NCBI GenBank assembly: GCA_029532415.1 | Contig: JAQOTA010000054.1 | Coordinates: forward strand, 2,666,001 to 2,730,000 | Source: Marasmius tenuissimus | Taxonomy: Eukaryota; Basidiomycota; Agaricomycetes; Agaricales; Marasmiaceae | Direction of reading: 5' to 3' | Length of the DNA stretch: 64,000 nucleotides | Part shown: one piece after another, positions 20,404 to 34,234 of the stretch | How the letters are laid out: every line of letters begins with the position of its first letter | Position numbering within the stretch: the stretch's first letter is position 1 | Position numbers and translations under genes: made by a program | The notes under the pieces: generated by a model | What the model saw: the letters and a program-made list of their open reading frames with translations, nothing else | Databases searched by the model: none | Told to the model about the DNA's origin: nothing

Positions 20404-22570
20404 ATGCCTCGCCGACGGTCAACCAAGTCTCGAAACTCAGGCAAGAAACCCAGACCGACTAATCGCAACGATGCCAAAATCACGAAATGGAACGATCTGT
20501 CGGACATCCCATTAGATGAAGAGGAACAATGTGCGCCGTGACATTTTTTACAGCCTATTTTTGACGTCTCACTCGAAAACCAGTTCATGCATCTCGGGAC
20601 CAAATACTACTGGACGGGGAGCAGGAAGATGAAGATATGGACGATGACGAGGTATTTGCCTTGAAGGGAATGCCAGACGACGACGATGAAGAGGACGAAG
20701 ATGACCAAGAGGCTGAAGAAGACTACGATGAAGACGAGGACGAAGACATGGACGAAGATAAGCCTTCACAAAAGTCCACCGATAAAAAGAAACATAAGAA
20801 GAAGGTTTCTGAGGAATCGGAAGAGTCAGAGGAAGAAGAGGCCTGGGGAAAGGGAAAGGCGGCATACTACGAGTCGAACGACGCGCAACTAGACTCGGAC
20901 GACGAGGAAGCCCTCGCTTTGGAGTTGGAGGAAGCGAAGAGGCTACAGAAAAAATCTCGAGAAGATATGACTGACCGTGATTTCGGGTTGGAGGACATCA
21001 TAGACTTGTCAACCATGGAGGACGAGTGAGTTCTGTTCTCATCGAAGTATCCTCTGGCTAATTTCGAGTCTCTAGTGTCTTCAAGGAACCAGTCAATGGC
21101 ACCGTAAAAGCTTTGCCAAAAGACAAGAATTCGATCATCCGGCATCTCGAGAGGACAGACCCATTGAGTCTAGCGTTAGCTCGCGACTGGTCCGACACTG
21201 CACAGAATCTGGTCAAGTCGAAGGCGAGACTCGAGCAGTACGTCTTTCGTCATCTTCTAAGACAACACCTTCCTCACAGGTTACGATAGATTAGAAGCGA
21301 CGGATCCCTCCTCCCCGACTCTGGGAATGGCTCACCTACATTATCGTACGTCCTATGCCCAACTACTCCAACAGTATCTGACCTTAGACCAGAAACCCTA
21401 CTGACATACGGAACTGCACTGGCATTCTATCTACATCTCCGAGCCCAAGAGAAGTATGCCCAGAAACCAGAGCAGCTCAACGGACATCCTGTCATGAAAC
21501 GACTATTGATGTTGAAACAGTCGCTTCATACGTTAGAGGACCTCGACTTTGCTGCATCTGGCTCGGAAATGGAGGATGATGAGAGTGACTTTGACCTTAA
21601 CGAAGAAGACTTGGAAGACGACGATCTCATGGACGACGCTCGAAGCCTTTGGGAAGGCATTCCAGACGGCTCGGATTCGGACGACTCTGATCAAGACTTT
21701 GACATTCCAAAGCCGAAGAAGGGCAAAATAGCCGTTACGAAGGACGACGACCCCATTCCTCCCAAGAAGAAACGCAAAACGGTTCCAGAGAGCGGGAAAA
21801 AGTCTGTCCCCGTATTCGACCTCGTCGAGCCCGAATTCGTCTCTTCCAAACCCTCGAGTTCGAAACCTTCAACCGACTCGTTCGACGTCTACGGTGAAGC
21901 CACTTCTCTACAGCATGCGGATGCCGCGGACAAGACTGCGCGCAAGAAGTCGTTGCGCTTCCATACGTCCAAGATTGAGAGTACGAGTGCGAGGAGGCAG
22001 GGTGCTAGGAATGCAACCTTGGGTGGTGATGACGATATTCCATATCGGGAACGTAAACGAGAGAAGGACGACAGGATGGCGAATGAAGCCAAGGCACGCG
22101 TTGGGAATCAGGGAGGTATGGATCTCGATGATACGGAGCCCGAGCCCAGGGACCAGGATCCTGAGGAGGGAGAGGACGGGTATTATGAGTTGGTTTCGAG
22201 GAAGGCAAAAGCGAAGAAAGAGAAGAAGAAAGCTGATTATGAGGCAGCTCGTGCGGCACGGTTAGTGATTCTGCTCTCTATAATGTCTCATGCATTCGCT
22301 GACTGCGTTCCTAGCGTCGAGCTCGAAGAGTCGACCGATGGACCGCGATCTCTTACTCGTGCGATTCTCACGAACAAGGGTCTCACACCACGTCGGGCAA
22401 AGAGCGTTCGCAATCCTCGTGTCAAGAAGAGAGAGAAATTCGAGAAGGCGAAGAGGAAGGTTGCGTCTCAAAAGGCTGTCTACAAGGGCGGAATCAGCGA
22501 GACTGGTGGTCGCTACGATGGCGAGCGGACTGGTATCTCAAAGGTGGTCAAGAGTGTACGGTTGGGATGA
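20404..22570 (+). CDS. UTP3: Sas10/Utp3 small-subunit processome protein
   Basis: Nucleolar factor of the SSU processome needed for early 18S rRNA processing. Exon 1 begins MPRRRSTKSRNSGKK (ATG 20404). The intron at 20531-20583 rejoins at ...EEEQFHASRDQILLDGEQED. A very acidic region follows (DDDDEEDEDDQEAEEDYDED), then REDMTDRDFGLEDI, the Sas10/Utp3/C1D-like helical segment (ARLEQLEATDPSSPTLGMAH, LLTYGTALAFYLHLRAQ, HPVMKRLLMLKQSLHTLEDL), another acidic linker, and the C-terminal Sas10 domain (RSLTRAILTNKGLTPRRAKS, RVKKREKFEKAKRKVASQKA, YKGGISETGGRYDGERTGIS). At least five introns are placed with the frame preserved. Its stop is about 108 bp from the stop of convergent FCF2, another SSU processome factor. 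Confidence 0.93.
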
Positions 22571-22678
22571 ACGATCTTTCGCGCGTAGTATATACTTGTG
22601 CAATCTTGTATATTACATCTACTCCTCCATATACGCGACAAATGATCCTCAAAACCATATACAACGATACACGGGTTG

Positions 22679-23774
22679 CTACCACTTTTTTCTTCTTGCA
22701 GCATTTCTGACATGTAAAGTATTCCTCCCTTTCGCACCCCGCGCACCCTGCAAGTCTTGGAACTTTTTCTTTGCGTATCTTTTCGCCTCGGCATCGTCGA
22801 CGAGTTCGTCGACCAACGTCCTCTTCCTCTCGGCTCGCGTGAGATTCTGTCCTGACGCACCACCGAACGGCGTTGATTCCGCAACAATAGTCCCCATCTG
22901 AAAGAAAAAGCTGAACGTCAGAGTCGATCGTAACCTGGTGAGAAAGAGAACTGACGGCAAAATGTTTCGGTAGCCCTTTGGCGCCCTTTCCCTCTCCTTC
23001 GTCTTTCCTGTAGAAACGCTTTGGATCGAGCTGATTCCGGAGTCGTAATGCTTCCACTTCACGGTGTAGTCGAGGTAAGTCAGCCTCCGAAGGTGCAGGC
23101 ATGTCGAACCAATCGGGGCCAGCAGTTTTGTTTCGTAGCTATCGAGATCATGTCAAAATGGGACGAGGGTTTCCAGCTCGAGACGCACCTCCTTGCGTTC
23201 CTTCTTCGTCATAGGTTTCCCTGTTTTTGTGAGCTCGGGAGGGGGTATTGGAGGCGCAGGTGCTGTTGCCAGTACAGATGCTTTCTTCTCAGCAAGTTCG
23301 GCGTCTGGGTCACGTAACAGCGACTTTTCGTGTCGGGTCTGTCCAAGTTTGAAGTATGGCTCGGGAATATGGCCTGGGTCGAGCGGAGGGAGTGGTCTAT
23401 AGGATTTCCAGGTAAGAAAAAAAAAATTCCCTGGCAGGAAGGACTCAAAAGCGCACGTTGTAGAGTCCTCTTTCTGTAAAACAATCAATTCTTCTTCGTT
23501 GACCCCGCTACTACCGTTGGGCCTCGAAGACTGCTCCGAAGCATTTCTCCTTGCTTTCTCGAGAAGTGATTCTAGGAATTCTTCGGTGATTTCTTCATCG
23601 GAATCGCTTTCTGAAGAGTCTGAGGTCGAGTCTGAATCGTCACTTGTATCGGACTCAGATTCATGGTCTGTGAGGTCTGTAAAATGTTAGTATAGTATCA
23701 ACAAATAGTAGAAATTGAAGGTGGGCTGCACCTATGGCCTTTTCTTTTCCTTTCCCCTCAGCTATAATCGACAT
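22679..23774 (-). CDS. FCF2: Pre-rRNA processing protein Fcf2
   Basis: Nucleolar Fcf2 domain protein (the human relative is DNTTIP2), required for early cleavages of pre-rRNA and 18S production. The start at 23774 gives MSIIAEGKGKEKAI before the first intron. An acidic Ser-rich exon follows (near 23500-23680) and then the Fcf2 core: WFDMPAPSEADLPRLHREVE, LRNQLDPKRFYRKD, GLPKHFAMGTIVAESTPFGG, NLTRAERKRTLVDELVDDAE, AKRYAKKKFQDLQ and a basic tail ending in AARRKKW. Splicing between GLPKHFA and MGTIVAES removes a short intron near 22900-22957. It shares a 132-bp divergent promoter with COQ5 and converges on UTP3. The identification is secure. Confidence 0.92.
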
Positions 23775-23906
23775 GTTGGGAGAAATATGCAAGTCAAATG
23801 TGCTTCACGTAATCACAGCAGAAAATCACGGAGGTCGCGTCAAGTCGCGGCTTGGACCAAACCACCACGCTCCTAGACCAGCCTTGTTGGCCCTTCCTCA
23901 ATTTTC
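23775..23906. promoter_or_regulatory. Short divergent promoter between FCF2 and COQ5
   Basis: 132 bp separate the two ATGs on opposite strands, so both genes probably draw on one bidirectional promoter. No TATA box is obvious. Confidence 0.5.
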
Positions 23907-24896
23907 ATGCAGACGATACTCCGAACTACTCGACCGTCATGGCGCCATGGCAGTCGCTTTCTACGAACAATCAACACACAGTCTTCACCCAACCAAAATC
24001 CCAAAATGGCGTCTTTTGGCTATAGAGATGTCCCGGAAGACCAGAAGGAATCGCTCGTGAAGGACGTCTTTGACTCTGTGGCTTCAAAGTATGACTTGAT
24101 GAACGACGCGACCTCATTTGGAGTCCATAGGCTGTGGAAAGATGAATTCGTATCGTCGTTGAGACCCGGGAGGAAAGGGCCTGTCAAATGCATCGACGTT
24201 GCTGGAGGAACTGGAGATATTGCCCTTCGGATACTTGACCATGCACGGGAAAAGTTTGCGGACAGGGAAACTACCGTTGATGTTGTGGATATTAATGGAC
24301 AGATGCTTCAAGAGGGTGTTCGGAGGTTCAGGAAAACTATGTACCACAACAGTAAGTCCTCGTTTTGGTACCTTGCATCGCACATTCCGACATACGTAGC
24401 CCCGCAAATTTCGTTCAATGAGGCCAACGCTCAAGAACTCCCTGCTTCCAAGTTTCAAGATAACTCATACGACTTGTACACCATTGCCTTTGGCATACGG
24501 AATTGTACATCTATTCCATCGGTACTCTCAGAGGCTTATCGCGTTTTGAAGCCAGGAGGAACTTTTGCCTGCCTGGAGTTTAGTCGAGTCGACAATCCCT
24601 TGTTGAGCACGTAAGTCTTTCTGTTACTGACGCCTTGAGCACGGACGTTGACGCGTTTTTGCAGGTTGTACGACCAGTATTCTTTCTCTGTGATCCCCCT
24701 TCTCGGTACAATCCTTGCTGGCGACCGTAGCTCGTACCAGTACTTGGTAGAATCTATCAGGAAATTCCCTCCGCAACCCGAGTTTGCGCAAATGATCAGA
24801 GATGCTGGGTTTGAGACTGGGTTGGATGCTGATGGAGGAGCCTGGACCAACCTGTGGGGAGGTGTTGCATGCATTCATACTGGAGTAAAAGTATAA
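23907..24896 (+). CDS. COQ5: Ubiquinone biosynthesis C-methyltransferase COQ5
   Basis: SAM-dependent methyltransferase of the mitochondrial matrix that methylates the benzoquinol ring in coenzyme Q synthesis. The leader [18 protein letters not shown] fits import. The family motifs are all present: [20 protein letters not shown], motif [93 protein letters not shown] and the C-terminal [12 protein letters not shown]. Two introns (GTAAGTCC near 24352 and GTAAGTCT near 24612) splice in frame to ...[12 protein letters not shown] and ...LLSTLYDQ. The length, about 290 residues, is usual for fungal Coq5. An internal Met ([12 protein letters not shown]) is a possible alternative start without a presequence. 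Confidence 0.95.
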
Positions 24897-25129
24897 ATTT
24901 ATTGGTAGAGACCTTACTTTATAATACTTGAACCATGACCTGTGTCACTGTCATTGAAGGCGCTGGTTGAGCGGTGTACGGCGCAGCCATCAGGCTTGCC
25001 GCTGAGCTCCGCTGAGTCGAGGCTTGCTCGTGGTTGTCACATCACGCCGCGCTTGTTGCAAAACTCCCATCTTGGTCGGCCGTCCGGCGCTGAACTCTGT
25101 TGCTTTGCGCTCTGTCATCAACCACCATC

Positions 25130-27926
<2,797 letters not shown>

Positions 27927-28518
27927 TTACTCTTCACTTCTACTCTTTCCGTGTTGTCCTATTCTGCGTTTTCTCCAACGTCGTCTCTGTAGCATATTGT
28001 ATTGACCCTCATATATTGTAACGATCCCATCGCATCTCTCCCCTACTTTGTCCAATGTGAACAATGGCCCCTCGCGAGAGCTTTCTGGGAATGGGAAATC
28101 ACGGTACGTGTTTTGCTCCCGTTTACTGGACGTTGCAACTTTAAAGTTTGTCATCCAAGTTTGTCGTCTCGGAAAACTCCTCAACCGGCGCCACTGTTCT
28201 CAGGCGTTCACAGCTGGCTAACTTTTGGACCCGGTGTCTTTTCTTGCTTGTTACTCAAACCGAACCTCTAAATTGAATGCGGAGACCTTTCTTCGACATC
28301 GTCTGGTGAATTGGTACCGAAGCGCCTCCCGGGTTAGGGTGGTTTATAGACTGCCGGGAACTGTATTCGGTTTTCACCGATAGCTTCGAATTTCCCAGCG
28401 GGAGGCACGCCCGATGCCATATAACGCAGGAGTTTCCAGTTGAAACCCTTTGGGATTGCGTTTCTCCATCTCACTAGCTCCCCCCTCTTCTGTATAGCCC
28501 TCCCCTAGTCCATTCGAT
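27927..28518. other. Intergenic, with an inverted repeat and a TTAGGG box
   Basis: 3' region of cullin-1 and the promoter of the first DUF6534 gene. It contains GGGTTAGGGT at 28331-28340 and short inverted arms GCCTCCCG (28324-28331) and CGGGAGGC (28399-28406) about 67 bp apart. No ORF of interest. Confidence 0.45.
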
Positions 28519-30777
28519 ATGTCAACCGAGGAGATAAGTATACACAGCACCTATGGTAGTGCCTTCATTGGCCTGGTGGTCAGTGCAGTGTGCGTGTGGC
28601 TTTTCTCTACCATTTGGACTATCTTAATTCTTCTAATGTTCACAGGTTATACGGAATTACCATACTGCAGACGTGAGGAATTGTGATACTGTGAAAGTTG
28701 TCATTTTTTCGAATCTGCTCACATTTTCGAAAGATACTTGTATTACAGGTAGCAAACGCGTTCTAACTTCCGAAAGACAGCCTATAGACAATCTCATTCT
28801 GCAGAAATTACCCGCGGGACCCCCGCTACCTCAAAATCCTAGTCAGTGTTTCTTCCTCTTGGGCCCAACTCGACTCACAGAAGGGCAGGTTCTCCTAGTG
28901 TGGTGCGCATCAAATCTACTTTGACGGGTTACTGTCATCATACTGTCGTAGGCTATGGGACACCCTACATCTCGCGCTTTGTACGACTGCCGTGTACTGG
29001 TAAGTGATCCCCCGGAACACCCACCATGTGAGTGGCTACTGAAGAACGTCGTCTTACTCAGGTATCTCATTTCCAACTTCAACAACGTCCCAGCTTTGAA
29101 GCAGTTGACGTGGTGAGTTGAACGACCTTAAGCTGCGTCTAGGCTCATATCCGTTCGTGCGACAGGAGTATGGAGGTAGGAGTTGGTCTTTGACGATTGC
29201 CCTGTCGTGAAACTGACGACTGGGTACCCGTGCAGCTACAGACGGACTGCAACGTAAGCTCACTCTCAACATCAAAATGGTCTGGATCATTCACCGTCTT
29301 GAGCAGGGTATTGTCGGGCTTTTGGTCCAATGGTACATGGAGCTTTTAATCAATCTCGGGATTTGAATATCTTTCTGATCTTCTTCCCGTTCAGCTTCTT
29401 CGCAAAACGCGTTTGGTCAAGTACGTGCCAGGGTTGTGGTGTCCGGGATGCCGTCATGCTGACTTTCACCGCAGTGTCGCAGAACATCTTCCTCGTATCA
29501 ATAATAGTGAGAGATTACGAGCGCTTACAATGCTGTATCGTCTGACCATGTGGACCCCAGGTATTCTTAGCGACCATACATTTTGGTATGTCGTTCCAAT
29601 CGCAATTTGGTGTACTTTTAGGCTAAAGCACAGTTACTAGCGCTCGGAATAGGTATTCATCGTCCTACTAGCTTGATACAGTGTTATATGGTGCTAATGA
29701 TCGTACTTCACCTAGTATTCACCGTCTATAGGTAAGAATGGTGACATCCTTCTCCACTCATGCATGTACTGATCGAAGTCGTGTCCAGCTTCCGGTTTTC
29801 TACCGTTGACGGATTCGCGAAGCTCATCGTGAGTACCGCAGTGATTCAGTGACTTTCGAACGCATAATGCTGAATGTGAACAATAGTGGGTCACCAGTGC
29901 GGGAATAGGAAGCGCCGCGGCTGCAGATGTTTTGATTGCAGCATCCCTATGTTACTACCTCTCCAAGAGTAGGACGGGTTTCAAAAGGTGAATCTTCACC
30001 CACATGTCGTTACTCGCGACCGATTCTGACCATACTACGAAGAACCGACTCGCTAATACATACATTGATCATTTACTCATTGACGACCGGCCTTATGACC
30101 AGGTAGGTATCCCGTCTTTCTGTGTGAGAACGGAATGCTGATACAATTGTGAAGCCTTATCGACGTTGTGATAATAATCAGCGTAAGTCTCCCTTTGAGG
30201 CAACAGCATGTGTGCGTCAAGCTGATAAGACGGTCGTTCAAGTTTGCAACGATGCCGCAAAACTATGTTTGGTTGGCATTCTTCTGGATAGTGGGACGTT
30301 GTAAGCTTCCCAAAAACCCGCGCCACCCTGCACGCCATACTAATGACCGGCTGACTCTAGGTTATGTCAACTCTTTTCTTGCCGCGTTGAGTCTTCTTCC
30401 CATTTTTTCCCACCAAGGTGACTAACCCGGTAGTCTTCATTCGTAGTCTCAATAGTCGGGAATCACTACGAGAACGCGTCGCCGCAAGAGAAGCTAGTCT
30501 ATTGCAGCTTTCGCCATTAACAACGGGCAACATCAACGCAACCGATATATCGAAGTCTGACCGTCTTCAAACTCAAGCATCGACAATATATAGGTCTGTA
30601 TCGGACTTGAGTAAACCACCGCTGGCTGTTTCGATCAGAACCGATACTGTGTACAAATCTGACTATCCAGAATCGGTGAGTAACATACTTCGGTCGACGG
30701 CCTGCTGGGTCTGAAAGTCTCCTCAGCCTACTAGTGGGACCTCTACTGCCCCTCCGATTCTCTGCACAATGGGGTGA
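28519..30777 (+). CDS. DUF6534-type multi-pass membrane protein, copy A
   Basis: Basidiomycete family of about seven transmembrane helices with a C-terminal DUF6534 region. Function is unknown; a receptor-like topology is often noted. The ATG at 28519 gives MSTEEISIHSTYGSAFIGLV. Exons then read LYGITILQT, YLYYRNYPRDPRYLKIL, VLLVWLWDTLHLALCTTAVY, WYLISNFNNVPALKQLTW, SMELQTDCN, GIVGLLVQW and, farther on, the ITSAGIGSAAAADVLIAASL-type helix with YYLSKSRTGFK. The end is FATMPQNYVWLAFFWIVGR, then YVNSFLAAL and LNSRESLRERVAARE with a Ser/Thr-rich tail. The gene has more than ten very short exons, including micro-exons of 15 nt (28734-28748), 10 nt (29166-29175) and 18 nt (29236-29253). A final GTGAGT intron would put the stop at 30775-30777; read-through would end at 30714. 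Confidence 0.8.
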
Positions 30778-31564
30778 ATGCAACGACTTTTCGAACAAGT
30801 GTTTATCAGTAAATGCTTTCTGGGAATTGAGGACAATCTGATACTTTAGGCTCAAGGGAGATATTCTGTGGTACAGACTCTGTAGGATATGATTCAAGAC
30901 TTAAATACCTTCGTTCGTGACTGACTCAGGCTCGAAATTCGAGTACCCGATCTGTTCAACGATGCCCGATGCCGATAAGCGCTGAGCCCCGCGCTAGTAC
31001 CTGCTGCTGATTCAGATGTATGAGACAGAAAACGATCACCTGACATGCGACCATTATCATACAGTCTGAGTTCTCACGCTCCTCAACTCCCACCATCATG
31101 GATCCCGACTGCCATGGCCCATGTCCTCATACCGGATAGCGTATATGCAGTGGAATGCAATACCCTCTCATTGCTTGCACACAATCCGTCAACACACTGA
31201 GGACATAGGTGCTCGACCCCTTTCCTGTGGCGTGTTGCCTCCAGGAGCAGCTGCTAGTGGAGATGGGTATGCTCACACGGTTGGTCACTTCTCGGAAGCT
31301 GAAGGCGACGGGACATACATCAGGATTAGCCTTTTCGATCCAAAACTCCGAGAAACTATCGTTGTATGTCCATTCGGTCCCCAACTCTCAGGCTCCTTCG
31401 AGCTTTCTGTCGTTTTCAGGTCGGCACCGCCGGCCTATCGCAAGGCCGATGGTTGTATGCCGCTTCGGATTCCCATATCGTTATAAGAAGAGGCATTTGA
31501 TTTCGGCTGTCGGATACAGGATGTTCAGGACGCCTATCATCCTCACTACATCGGACTTGCAACT
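30778..31564. other. Spacer between the tandem DUF6534 genes
   Basis: About 790 bp. It contains an open frame at 31121-31486 (121 codons) and an overlapping one at 31209-31631, without recognisable domains. I found no remnant of a third DUF6534 copy. Confidence 0.4.
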
Positions 31565-33846
31565 ATGCAAACACGACAGCCACCCGCGAGTATGGACAGC
31601 ACGTACGGGTGTGCTTTCATCGGCTTGGTAGTCAGTGCCGTGTGAGTGAATACGCGTCTTCTCTCATTTGTTCGTCGCTTACCGTCGACAGATTATACGG
31701 CGTCACTATTCTGCAAACGTGAGCATTCCCAATGAGTATCGCACGTACACTAGGGCGTATCGCTCATCGTCCGAAAGGTACCTTTACTACAGGTAAACAC
31801 TTCGACTTCTCCTGATCCGAGGGAAGTGATTCGAGCACGGGAAATTACATCCAGGAATTATGCAAAGGACCCTCTGTATCTCAAAGTCATGGTGCGAGGC
31901 TTTTTGCAATGGTGCATCCCCAGTCTGACTTCTGCGGCCAGGTTTTTCTGGTCTGGTACGCTACAGGCAATCGCAGTCAAAGGGTAATCCTGACTGTGAA
32001 CTACAGGCTGTGGGACACCGTACATTTGGTGCTTTGCACGATTTCGATGTATTGGTAAAACTCTGGCTTTGTGACCGTCTTTCCTCAACTAACCATGCTC
32101 GTTCTCGCAGGTACCTCATTGTCAACTTCAGGAGACCTGAGGCGTTGCTACATCTGACATGGTGGGTCATTATCTCAAGCATATCTATGACTTCTGAATC
32201 TGATGGTGCGTTGACAGGAGTATGGAGGTGGGACTCAATCCAGTGCACTGTTCTTTTCTGTAGCTGACTTCCGCTGGTTGGTCGTATAGTTGCAGACTGA
32301 CAGCAATGTACGTTTCTTGACGCGAGTGAGTCGAACGCCACTGATTGGTATCGTTAGGTCCTTGTTGCGCTGATGGTCCAATGGTACCGTCTGCCTATAT
32401 TGGGTCCGAGTCCCGACACTGTTCTGATTGACTTTCTGAGCAGCTTCTTTGCGCGCCGTGTCTGGATATGTGAGTTTCTGTCAAATTCAAATATTCAGCA
32501 GTCCTAATCTCCACCAGTATCGCAGAATCCTTACCTTGCATCGGTCATTGTAAGACTACCCTTCGCCCTCGTTCTCCGAGTTTTGAGCTAATCATGGGTT
32601 CTAGGTATTCTTAGCCACTGTTCACTTTGGTTAGTGACGGCGGACTCGGAAGTTTTATCTCTCGAAACTCACGCACGACCTCCCAGGACTCGGCATTGGT
32701 ATTTACAATCCGCTCGATGAGAAAACACGCTGATTTCCGAACCGTGTGCAGTATTTACCATTGAAAGGTGAGACCAGGCGGCCCTTTCGGTTGAGAAGCT
32801 GACTCTCCCTTAGCTTTCGGCTCTCTTTCATGGCTAGGTGGTACAAACTAGTCGTGAGTTATTTGACAGTCTTGCGAGGCAGAAGAACGCTGAGTACAGT
32901 ATTCAGTGGGTCACGAGTGCAGGTATAGGGAGCGCTGCGGCCGCGGACATTCTGATTGCTGTCTCCCTATGCTATTATCTGTACAAAAGTAAAACTGGGT
33001 CCAGAAGGTGAGCTCGGAGTACTTGAACTACGCTATGAACTCATCATTTCGCAAAGAACGGATTCTCTGATATCAACTCTGATGATCTACACATTGACCA
33101 CTGGCGTCATGACTAGGTATCTCTTGGCTATGTGCATCAAGGTGTGGGAAGCTCACAGAAAGAAGTGTCATTGACACCATTATAGTGATAAGCGTGAGCC
33201 TATCTCGCTCCATGCGCTATGCTTCGAAGTGGTTCACTGAGAAGAATCAAAGTTCGCAACAATGCCCCAGAATTTCGTGTGGCTGGCGCTCTTTTGGATA
33301 GTGGGACGATGTGAGTCGTGTAGCCCCCGGAGCTCCATTTGGTCGTGCTCAGAACTTCACCTAAAGGTTATGTGAACTCTTTCCTTGCCGCGTGAGTCCG
33401 AGCTTCTTCTTCCAACCCTGAACCCACTTACAAAATTATACCTAGCCTCAATAGCCGCGAATCTCTGCGAGAACGGATTGCGGCCAGGGAAGGGAGCTTT
33501 ATACACCTTTCCCCAGTAGAAACCGGCAATGTGAATGAGGATCTCGACCAACAGCACAAGTGCGGACATCGCTTCCGCCATCCAGCGGGGGCTTATAGGT
33601 CGAACTCTGACCTCAGCTTGGCCTGGCCACCGCCGTTAGCTCCAACATCACAACCCGATACCGTAGGAAAGACGGACCGCCTGGATTCGGTGAGGCTCCT
33701 ACCTTCCCATGTCATTGCATTTTGTTGAAGTGGCAATTTACGATATCCAGCCTGGTAGCGCGTCATGGAATGCTTCGCAGCAGTTTGCAGAACATACTAA
33801 CGGATCTCTCCTTTGGTTTTTTTTGCTCATCAAGGACTTGGTGTAA
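31565..33846 (+). CDS. DUF6534-type multi-pass membrane protein, copy B
   Basis: Tandem paralog of the upstream gene with the same intron-exon plan. The ATG at 31565 gives MQTRQPPASMDSTYGCAFIG, then LYGVTILQT, YLYYRNYAKDPLYLKVM, VFLVWLWDTVHLVLCTISMY, WYLIVNFRRPEALLHLTW, SMELQTDSN, VLVALMVQWYRL, a RRVWISQNPYLASVI helix and VFLATVHFGLGIVFTIESF. Later come VGSAAAADILIAVSLCYYL, LISTLMIYTLTTGVMT and MPQNFVWLALFWIVGR, then YVNSFLAALNSRESLRERIA. Micro-exons of 15 nt (31778-31792), 10 nt (32218-32227) and 18 nt (32290-32307) match those of copy A in size and phase. The end is uncertain: a GTGAGG intron after ...RLDS would give a stop at 33844-33846, while read-through stops at 33728. Protein identity to copy A is moderate, so the duplication is not recent. 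Confidence 0.8.
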
Positions 33847-34234
33847 TGACGAGAAACGATGGCATATTGCTTGTATATACCGAATCAAATATACCAGACC
33901 TTTTCCGGTTCAACTGAGACCGACCACGACTTGTTGCGCCACATTCTCCTTTACGGAGAAATCGTTCAACGGTGGCTTCGGTGTATCCAGGGAGTTGTGA
34001 GGCACCGTAATACCGCGACCCGAATAAAGTCGAAGTTGGAGGTCTCTCAGCTTGATGTACGTGAGAGTTGTAGTGTCTCTCCATTCAACCTTTGCCTTCC
34101 AGCTCAAAACACTTAGGAGCGCTCGAATGCATGATTCTGGACTTCTTTGCCCGAGCCAATGGACATAGAAAGGCCGAACGTAAGTTGAACAGTTGCAGGG
34201 CTAACAAAACACGGCAGCCCCTAACCATGTCTCG
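33847..34234. other. Intergenic, promoter side of Rtt109
   Basis: About 390 bp with only short overlapping ORFs and no recognised element. Confidence 0.4.

Noticed and set aside
31121..31631. Two overlapping ORFs between the DUF6534 genes
   Set aside because: No domain, no transmembrane pattern and no similarity to either neighbour. Best treated as spacer.
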